From contig ONXT01000103.1 in the NCBI GenBank assembly GCA_900321845.1, positions 1-5,983 of the forward strand: a DNA stretch of 5,983 nucleotides. The letters are read 5' to 3'. The translations under genes and the position numbers were made by a program. Of the stretch, positions 1-5,337 are shown one piece after another. The stretch is from an uncultured Bacteroidales bacterium. Lineage in GTDB: Bacteria > Bacteroidota > Bacteroidia > Bacteroidales > WCHB1-69. The notes below the pieces were generated by a model. It had not been told where the DNA came from. It was given only the letters and a program-made list of their open reading frames with translations, and did not search any database. Within the stretch, counting starts at the first letter, position 1. The number at the start of each line of letters is the position of its first letter.

Positions 1-1
1 C

Positions 2-1228
2 GAGTTCGCCATCACGCACACCACGCGGCATTACGGCGAGGAGTACCACTCCTTCGTCAACAGCCAGAACACCACGCAGGGCGGTACGCACCAGAACGCC
101 TTCCGCGAAGCGATTGTGAAGACTTTCCGCACCTACTTCGGCAAGGATTTCGACCCCTCCGACATCCGCAACGGCGTGGCGGCGGTCATCTCCATCAAAG
201 TGGTGGAACCGACCTTCGAATCCCAAACCAAAATCCGCCTCGGTTCCACCTTGATGAACACCAACGACCCCACCAGTACAACCATCCGCAACTACGTCAA
301 CGACGTGGTGGGCAGACTGCTTGACAACTACCTGCACATGCACACCGACATCGGCGAAATCGTGCGCAAAAAGGTGCTCGAATCCGAGAAGGAACGCAAG
401 GAAATCGCCAACATCAAAAAGGGCAACAAGGAGGTGCAGAAGAAAGTCAGCCTGAACAACTACAAACTGCGCGACTGCAAATACCATTATAATACCGACA
501 ACAACGAGAACGGCTACAACTCCACTATTTTCATCACCGAGGGCGACTCCGCATCCGGCTCCATCACAACCTCCCGCGACAGCAGGACACAGGCCGTGTT
601 CAGCATGCGCGGCAAACCCGCCAACACGATGAAACGTTCGGATGTGTATCAGAATGAGGAACTCACCCTGCTGCAAGCCGCCCTCAACCTCGGCGCCGAA
701 ATCGAAGACCTGCGCTACAACAATATCGTCATCGCCACCGATGCCGATGTGGATGGCATGCATATCCGCCTGCTTCTGCTAACCTTCTTCCTAAACTTCT
801 ATCCGGAGGTTGTCCGCAGCGGCCACGTTTACATCCTGCAGACCCCGCTCTTCCGCGTCCGCAACAAACAGAAGACCTTCTACTGCTACACGGAGGCCGA
901 AAAGTTGGACGCCATCAAGCAACTGACCAGCAAGAAAAGCTCCAAGGCGGTTGTCAGCGAAGAGGAAGCGGCAGACGAATCCGGCACTAAAAAGAACTCT
1001 AAAGTCGAGATCACACGCTTCAAAGGTCTAGGGGAAATCTCTCCCAAAGAGTTCGTGGGCTTCATCGGCAAAACCATGCGTCTGGAACCCGTCGTGCTGG
1101 AACGAAGCACCAAAATCAAGGATCTGCTCAACTACTATATGGGAGGCAATAGCGATGAACGCCAGCAGTTCATCATCGCCAACCTTCGCGAAGAGATCGA
1201 CGAAGTGAGCTCCGAAAACTGGAACTAA
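2..1228 (+). CDS. parE: DNA topoisomerase IV subunit B (type IIA topoisomerase ATPase/TOPRIM subunit), 5'-truncated by window edge
   Basis: The reading frame is open from the first complete codon at position 2, giving 408 visible residues; the N-terminal GHKL ATP-binding domain lies outside the window. Visible parts in order: the end of the ATPase/transducer region (QGGTHQNAFREA at about residues 27-38), a QTK loop (about 75-77) that in GyrB/ParE contacts the ATP gamma-phosphate, the TOPRIM block EGDSASGS (about 180-187) with the catalytic Glu, the metal-binding DADVDG (about 247-252), and RFKGLGEISP (about 339-348). With its A subunit (ParC/GyrA type) the family makes ATP-driven double-strand passages to decatenate or relax chromosomes in the cytoplasm. 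The sequence resembles Bacteroidales ParE more than GyrB, though distinguishing them from a partial sequence is not certain. About 25 charged residues sit just before RFKGLGEISP and look like an insertion. The stop is TAA, with ispG 42 bases downstream. Confidence 0.93.
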   Translation, partial: EFAITHTTRHYGEEYHSFVNSQNTTQGGTHQNAFREAIVKTFRTYFGKDFDPSDIRNGVAAVISIKVVEPTFESQTKIRLGSTLMNTNDPTSTTIRNYVNDVVGRLLDNYLHMHTDIGEIVRKKVLESEKERKEIANIKKGNKEVQKKVSLNNYKLRDCKYHYNTDNNENGYNSTIFITEGDSASGSITTSRDSRTQAVFSMRGKPANTMKRSDVYQNEELTLLQAALNLGAEIEDLRYNNIVIATDADVDGMHIRLLLLTFFLNFYPEVVRSGHVYILQTPLFRVRNKQKTFYCYTEAEKLDAIKQLTSKKSSKAVVSEEEAADESGTKKNSKVEITRFKGLGEISPKEFVGFIGKTMRLEPVVLERSTKIKDLLNYYMGGNSDERQQFIIANLREEIDEVSSENWN

Positions 1229-1270
1229 TCAAGGCCCGGCCCACCGTGTCTCCAAGTCAAAATCAACATA

Positions 1271-2605
1271 ATGGTCAAAATAGGCAATATCGGATTAGGC
1301 GATGGCAAGCCCGTTGTCATCCAATCGATGACGAACACTGACACGAACGACGTGGCGGCCACCGTTGCACAATCGAAACGGATGATTGAGGCGGGCTGCC
1401 AGTTGGTGCGCATCACCGTACCCACCATGAAAGAGGTGCCTGCGATTGCCGCCATCAAGGAGCAGTTGCGCGCCGAAGGTTACGAGACACCGCTCGTGGC
1501 GGACGTGCATTACAACCCCGAAGTGGCCGACGCCTGCGCCGCCATCGTCGAGAAGGTGCGCATCAATCCAGGCAACTATGTGGACAAGCGCAATTTCCAA
1601 AAACTGGACCTTACGGAAGATGAATACCGAGCATCCCTTCAGGCGATGGCCGACCGCGCGAAACCGCTCATAGAGATTTGCAAACAGCACGGAACCGCCC
1701 TGCGCATCGGCGTCAACCATGGTTCACTCTGCGACCGCATCGTAAGCAGATACGGCAACACCCCCAAGGCGATGGCCATGTCGGCGATGGAATGGATTGA
1801 CATTTGCCAACAATTTGATTTTCACAATGTTGTATTCTCCATCAAGTCAAGCAACGTGGTTTCAATGACCGAAGCGACGATGCTTCTATGGGAGATGATG
1901 CATAAAAACGGCACGGTTTATCCGCTTCACATCGGCGTTACGGAGGCGGGTGCGGGCGACGAAGGGCGCATCAAATCGGCCGCCGGCATCGGCACGCTTC
2001 TGCTGAACGGCATTGGCGACACCATCCGCGTGTCTCTCACTGAACCGCCTGAAAATGAGGTTGTTTTCGCCAAAATCATGGTGGATGTATTGCAAAATCA
2101 ACCCGTATCACTCCATCTTTTAAGAAACGGAAACGAACTCACCATTTGTTGCGACGAACCGGACAGGACTCGATGGATGGCCTTGGCTGCCGCACATGCC
2201 GCCAACGCGCATCATCAACAGAAAATCAAAAATCTATCGCTTGAAAACCAGCACTTTACCCAAGAAGAGAATCAAGACCTCGCCGACAAAATCCTCCAGG
2301 CTTGCCGCATCAAGATGAGCCAAACGGAATTCATCTCCTGCCCTTCCTGCGGCAGGACGCAATACGATATCCAGACTGCGCTGGCCAAAGTGAAGGCGCG
2401 TTTCAGCGGACATCCCGACCTGAAAATCGGCGTGATGGGCTGCGTGGTGAACGGCCCCGGCGAAATGGCCGACGCCGACTTCGGCATTGTGGGCGCCGGC
2501 AACGGCAAAGTCATCGTCTTCAAACAAAAAGAACGGCTCTCCGCCCCGCTCCCCATCGACCAAGCCCTGGACGAATTGGAACGGCTTTTGGCAAACCACA
2601 AGTGA
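1271..2605 (+). CDS. ispG: 4-hydroxy-3-methylbut-2-en-1-yl diphosphate synthase (IspG/GcpE), shortened Bacteroidota form
   Basis: This is the penultimate enzyme of the MEP isoprenoid pathway: it reduces the cyclic diphosphate MEcPP to HMBPP in the cytosol using a [4Fe-4S] cluster and ferredoxin or flavodoxin electrons. The 444-residue product starts with the TIM-barrel domain (VIQSMTNTDT 17-26, PLVADVHYNP 74-83, RINPGNY 97-103, RIGVNHGSL 145-153, GVTEAGAGDEGRIKSA 222-237, GIGDTIRVSLTE 247-258). The C-terminal iron-sulfur domain has Cys357 and Cys360 (CPSC) and Cys391 (GCVVNGPGE) as cluster ligands, and Glu398 as the conserved acid. The B domain is of the plant/chlamydial/Bacteroidota type, whose members normally carry a large A* domain (about 250 residues) between barrel and B domain. 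Here only about 75 residues (275-348) separate them. The ATG at 1271 is the only in-frame start in the gap after parE; it gives an N-terminus somewhat shorter than usual and has no clear Shine-Dalgarno. Cotranscription with parE is possible. Confidence 0.95.
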   Translation: MVKIGNIGLGDGKPVVIQSMTNTDTNDVAATVAQSKRMIEAGCQLVRITVPTMKEVPAIAAIKEQLRAEGYETPLVADVHYNPEVADACAAIVEKVRINPGNYVDKRNFQKLDLTEDEYRASLQAMADRAKPLIEICKQHGTALRIGVNHGSLCDRIVSRYGNTPKAMAMSAMEWIDICQQFDFHNVVFSIKSSNVVSMTEATMLLWEMMHKNGTVYPLHIGVTEAGAGDEGRIKSAAGIGTLLLNGIGDTIRVSLTEPPENEVVFAKIMVDVLQNQPVSLHLLRNGNELTICCDEPDRTRWMALAAAHAANAHHQQKIKNLSLENQHFTQEENQDLADKILQACRIKMSQTEFISCPSCGRTQYDIQTALAKVKARFSGHPDLKIGVMGCVVNGPGEMADADFGIVGAGNGKVIVFKQKERLSAPLPIDQALDELERLLANHK

Positions 2606-2638
2606 TTTTCAACCATTTTTGCCACATAAAATCATTTT
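2603..2638 (+). terminator. Possible weak AT-rich hairpin at the end of ispG
   Basis: A perfect 7-bp inverted repeat, TGATTTT (2603-2609, overlapping the ispG stop codon) and AAAATCA (2628-2634), is separated by an 18-base loop and followed by TTTT (2635-2638). The stem contains only two G/C pairs and the loop is long, so it would be an inefficient terminator at best. It is listed because it sits between ispG and a probable new promoter, where an end of transcription would be expected. Confidence 0.2.
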
Positions 2639-2664
2639 CCCGCGCATATCCATCAAAAAAATCG

Positions 2665-2672
2665 TATTTTTG
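2665..2672 (+). promoter_or_regulatory. Probable Bacteroidota-type -7 promoter element upstream of tatA
   Basis: TATTTTTG matches the Bacteroides -7 consensus TAnnTTTG at every defined base. It lies in the 94-base AT-rich gap between ispG and tatA, 27 bases before the tatA ATG, which would leave a leader of roughly 20 bases. No good -33 TTTG or TTG is seen at the usual distance of about 19 bases upstream, so the call rests on the -7 element and its position. It could drive tatA, tatC and possibly the two redox genes downstream. Confidence 0.5.
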
Positions 2673-2699
2673 CAACTTAATAATTAAATATTCGGCAGT

Positions 2700-2909
2700 A
2701 TGAGATTAGGAATATGGGAAATTGTCATCATTGCTTTGGTGATTTTACTTTTGTTCGGCGGTAAAAAGATTCCCGAACTGATGAAGGGCATCGGCAAAGG
2801 CGTGAAGAGCTTCAAGGACGGGATGAACGGCGTGGAGGATGAGGCGAAAGACGCGTCCAAGACCGAAACGAAACAGGAAACGAGTAAATCAGATTCCGAA
2901 AAAGCATGA
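2700..2909 (+). CDS. tatA: Twin-arginine translocase subunit TatA/TatE family
   Basis: The 69-residue product has the complete TatA layout. A short extracytoplasmic N-terminus (MRLGIWE) is followed by a single membrane span (about residues 8-18), the F19-G20 hinge, an amphipathic helix with KKIPEL and KGIGKGVKSFKDG (about 22-41), and a charged, unstructured cytoplasmic tail (42-69). TatA protomers assemble around substrate-loaded TatC to let folded proteins cross the inner membrane, driven by the proton motive force. Residue 7, where E. coli TatA has Gln8, is Glu as in E. coli TatB, and KIPEL also recalls TatB-type proteins. No separate tatB is visible here, so this may be a bifunctional TatA. 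The ATG at 2700 follows the probable promoter. The stop TGA (2907-2909) overlaps the tatC start in an ATGA arrangement, indicating translational coupling. Confidence 0.95.
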   Translation: MRLGIWEIVIIALVILLLFGGKKIPELMKGIGKGVKSFKDGMNGVEDEAKDASKTETKQETSKSDSEKA

Positions 2910-3709
2910 TGGACAAGGGTGAAGTTTCCGACAACTTTACTTTTTGGCAACATCTGGAAGAACTGCGCGGCTGCATTTTCAAGATCCTGATTGCAGTCAT
3001 TGTTTTTTCGGTGCTGGCATTTGTTTTTAAAGATTTTCTCTTCACCTTTCTGCTTGCCCCCAAATCCCCTACTTTTATCACGTATAAGATACTGAAAGCC
3101 AGTCCTTTTGAAATCACGCTAATCAACACTTTGATAACCGGTCAATTCATGATGCATCTGAAAGTGGCCGTGCTCGTAGGGGTTATTCTGGCGTCGCCCT
3201 ACATTCTGTACGTGCTTTACCGGTTCATTGCACCTGGGCTGTACAGCAACGAGAAACGCTACTCCTTCCGCATCGTCGCGGCGGCCTACGTAATGTTTTG
3301 CATCGGGGTTGCCGTCAGCTACCTCTTCATTTTCCCACTCACACTCCGCTTTCTGGCCACCTACTCTGTCAGTGAGGAGGTGGGCAACTTGCTGACACTC
3401 AACTCCTACATGGACACGCTGCTGACGCTCTCGCTCGTGTTCGGCATCGTGTTTGAGATTCCGGTACTCAGTTGGCTGCTGGCGAAGTTCGGGCTGCTGC
3501 GTGCCTCGTGGATGGTGAAATTCCGCAAGCATGCCATCGTAGTCATACTCATTGCCGCCGCCATCATCACCCCAACGGGCGACCCCATTACGCTTGGCAT
3601 CGTCTTCCTGCCCATCTGGCTGCTTTACGAAGCCAGCATTTTGGTGGTGAAAGCAACATCTAAACGAAGAAAAGTGATAACTGAACCCACACTAAACACT
3701 AATAGCTGA
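2906..3709 (+). CDS. tatC: Twin-arginine translocase subunit TatC
   Basis: TatC is the polytopic inner-membrane receptor that recognises twin-arginine signal peptides. The 267-residue product is close to the usual family length (258 in E. coli). It shows FWQHLEELR (13-21), whose second Glu (E19) matches the signal-binding Glu of the N-terminal region. It also has SPYILYVLYRFIAPGLYSNE (97-116) in the first cytoplasmic loop, and FEIPV (183-187), whose E184 corresponds to the conserved membrane-buried Glu. ITPTGDPITL (221-230) lies between the last two spans. Six hydrophobic segments are seen at about 23-41, 85-106, 121-143, 171-193, 209-223 and 226-247. Two tandem ATG codons (2906 and 2909) are possible starts; the first overlaps the tatA stop. 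The last 11 codons fall in a heptamer repeat, so the tail VITEPTLNTNS is probably not functionally constrained. Confidence 0.96.
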   Translation: MMDKGEVSDNFTFWQHLEELRGCIFKILIAVIVFSVLAFVFKDFLFTFLLAPKSPTFITYKILKASPFEITLINTLITGQFMMHLKVAVLVGVILASPYILYVLYRFIAPGLYSNEKRYSFRIVAAAYVMFCIGVAVSYLFIFPLTLRFLATYSVSEEVGNLLTLNSYMDTLLTLSLVFGIVFEIPVLSWLLAKFGLLRASWMVKFRKHAIVVILIAAAIITPTGDPITLGIVFLPIWLLYEASILVVKATSKRRKVITEPTLNTNS

Positions 3710-3732
3710 AAGCAAACGCTGATCGCTAATCA
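3674..3732. repeat. Degenerate tandem heptamer repeat, consensus CTRAnnn, spanning the tatC 3' end and the gap after it
   Basis: Read from 3674 the sequence divides into GTGATAA, CTGAACC, a 4-base interruption (CACA), CTAAACA, CTAATAG, CTGAAAG, a 6-base interruption (CAAACG), CTGATCG and CTAATCA. Seven heptamers fit CTRAnnn (the first with G for C). The period of seven is out of step with codons, and the array continues through the tatC stop codon into noncoding DNA, so amino acid repetition does not explain it. Similar-looking heptamer tracts occur between genes in Bacteroidota as far as I recall; I know of no established function. Confidence 0.55.
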
Positions 3733-3757
3733 TTGTTCACAAATATCAATATAAGAT

Positions 3758-5299
3758 ATGAAACACAAAAGACTTTGGAGAATCATCCGGCAGATTTTGG
3801 GCGCAACGACCTTCATCCTCATCACGCTGCTATTCCTTGACTTTTCGGGCGTGCTGCACAAGTATCTGTCGTTTCTGGCAAAAATGCAGTTTATCGCCGC
3901 ATTCATGACGGCCAGTGTCACGAGTGTAGTCATTCTAATAGCCATTCTGGCTGTCACGCTGGTTTTCGGACGGGTTTACTGCTCGGTAGTCTGCCCGATG
4001 GGTATCTTTCAGGATGGAATGGCGCGGCTCGGGCGCATTGGGCGCAAGAATCCGTACAGCTATTCGAAAGCCAAGAACATTCTTCGCTATTCGATTCTGG
4101 TGGTGTTCATTGTAGTCTGCTCAATGGCGGGTTTTGCCGGCCTCGCCTCTCTAATCGAACCCTACTCCGCCTACGGACGCATGGCGCAAAACCTCTTCCA
4201 GCCCGTTTACCTATGGTGCAACAACCTGCTGGCTCTCATTGCCGAGCGCGCCAACTCCTATGCATTCTACGAAAAAGAGGTGTGGATTCGCAGCATCCCG
4301 ACCTTTGTCATTGCGGCAGTCACCTTCGTAGCCATCGGCTTTTTAGCTATTCGCAACGGCAGAACTTACTGCAATACCATCTGTCCTGTGGGCAGTATTT
4401 TGGGGCTTTTTTCTAGATTTTCCCTGTTAAAAATGCACATTGATGAAGAAAAATGCGTAGGTTGCGACCTTTGCACGAAGAACTGCAAGGCCTCCTGCAT
4501 CAACGGGAAGGAACATCTGTTAGACTATTCGCGCTGCGTGATGTGCGGCGACTGCATGGCACAATGTCCGCAGGAAGCCATTGACTATAAACATATTAAA
4601 TGGACATCCGAATTTGCCCAAAAGAGAGCGGAAGATGCAAAGGTAACGGAACAAAAGCCGGAGAAGGTTGACGAAGGCAAACGCGCCTTCACACTCACTT
4701 CGCTGATGCTCCTTGCCGGTGCAGCCACCGCCCAAACCAAGGTCAAACTGGACGGCGGGCTGGCCAAAATCGAAGACAAAATGGAACCGAAGCGCGGTAC
4801 GCCGATCGTTCCTCCCGGCGCCCATAGTCTGAAGGATTTCACCCGACGCTGCACGGCTTGCCAGCTTTGCGTTTCCAAATGCCCGAACGACGTGCTGCGT
4901 CCATCCAACGAGCTGACCACGCTGATGCAACCACGGATGTCGTTCGAGAAAGGCGCGTGCCGCGTGGAGTGCACCGCCTGCAGCGAGGTTTGCCCGACCG
5001 GAGCTATTAGCTTGATTACCAAAGAGGAAAAATCCGCCATCAAAATCGGGCACGCGGTATGGGTTCAACAGAACTGCGTGACAGTGACCGACAAGGTGGA
5101 GTGCGGCAATTGCGCCCGCCACTGTCCGTCCGAAGCTATCATGATGCTGCCCAGCGATCCGAATGACGAAAGTTCCGCAAAACGGCCAGTAGTGAACGAG
5201 AACAAATGCATCGGCTGTGGAATGTGCGAGTACGTCTGCCCGTCGCGCCCATACCCTGCCATTTTCGTGGTGGGCGAAGAGGAGCATGAGATGATTTGA
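3758..5299 (+). CDS. Polytopic membrane iron-sulfur protein, NapH-like module fused to a NapG/MauM-like multi-cluster domain
   Basis: The 513-residue product joins two ferredoxin-type modules. Residues 1-275 resemble NapH/NosR-type proteins: membrane spans at about 14-31, 45-70, 110-132 and 180-198, two CxxxCP motifs (C75/C79 and C205/C209) just after spans 2 and 4, then two cluster motifs, C233/C236/C239/C243 and C260/C263/C266/C270. A charged linker (276-306) leads to KRAFT and a hydrophobic stretch ending AGAATAQ (308-326), like a Tat signal with KR for RR. Residues 360-500 resemble NapG/MauM, with 16 Cys in four groups (365/368/371/375; 401/405/408/412; 440/449/452/456; 484/487/490/494), enough for four [4Fe-4S] clusters. 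In nitrate reduction NapG and NapH pass quinol electrons to the periplasm, so a quinol-linked electron-transfer role is inferred; the partner is unknown. The gene begins 48 bases after tatC without a visible promoter and ends 38 bases before a Tat-signal aldo/keto reductase, its likely partner. Confidence 0.9.
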   Translation: MKHKRLWRIIRQILGATTFILITLLFLDFSGVLHKYLSFLAKMQFIAAFMTASVTSVVILIAILAVTLVFGRVYCSVVCPMGIFQDGMARLGRIGRKNPYSYSKAKNILRYSILVVFIVVCSMAGFAGLASLIEPYSAYGRMAQNLFQPVYLWCNNLLALIAERANSYAFYEKEVWIRSIPTFVIAAVTFVAIGFLAIRNGRTYCNTICPVGSILGLFSRFSLLKMHIDEEKCVGCDLCTKNCKASCINGKEHLLDYSRCVMCGDCMAQCPQEAIDYKHIKWTSEFAQKRAEDAKVTEQKPEKVDEGKRAFTLTSLMLLAGAATAQTKVKLDGGLAKIEDKMEPKRGTPIVPPGAHSLKDFTRRCTACQLCVSKCPNDVLRPSNELTTLMQPRMSFEKGACRVECTACSEVCPTGAISLITKEEKSAIKIGHAVWVQQNCVTVTDKVECGNCARHCPSEAIMMLPSDPNDESSAKRPVVNENKCIGCGMCEYVCPSRPYPAIFVVGEEEHEMI

Positions 5300-5337
5300 C
5301 GATGAAATTCCCCAAACAAACAATAAATCAGACAATT

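Noticed and set aside
1233..1241. GGCC-C-GGCC inverted repeat just after parE, considered as a terminator stem
   Set aside because: The arms are only four bases with a one-base centre, too tight for an RNA hairpin, and no T run follows.
1295..1720. - strand open frame inside ispG
   Set aside because: It lies wholly opposite conserved IspG barrel motifs; its His- and Arg-rich translation is typical of an antisense shadow.
3733..3757. AT-rich stretch before the iron-sulfur gene, considered as a separate promoter
   Set aside because: No TAnnTTTG element is present between the heptamer repeat and the ATG at 3758, so read-through from tatC is the simpler reading.
4520..5335. A 271-codon open frame on the - strand opposite the iron-sulfur gene
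   Set aside because: The + strand codes for regularly spaced Cys cluster motifs over the same span. The antisense product is compositionally odd, resembles no family I know, and fits a shadow frame in moderately GC-rich DNA.
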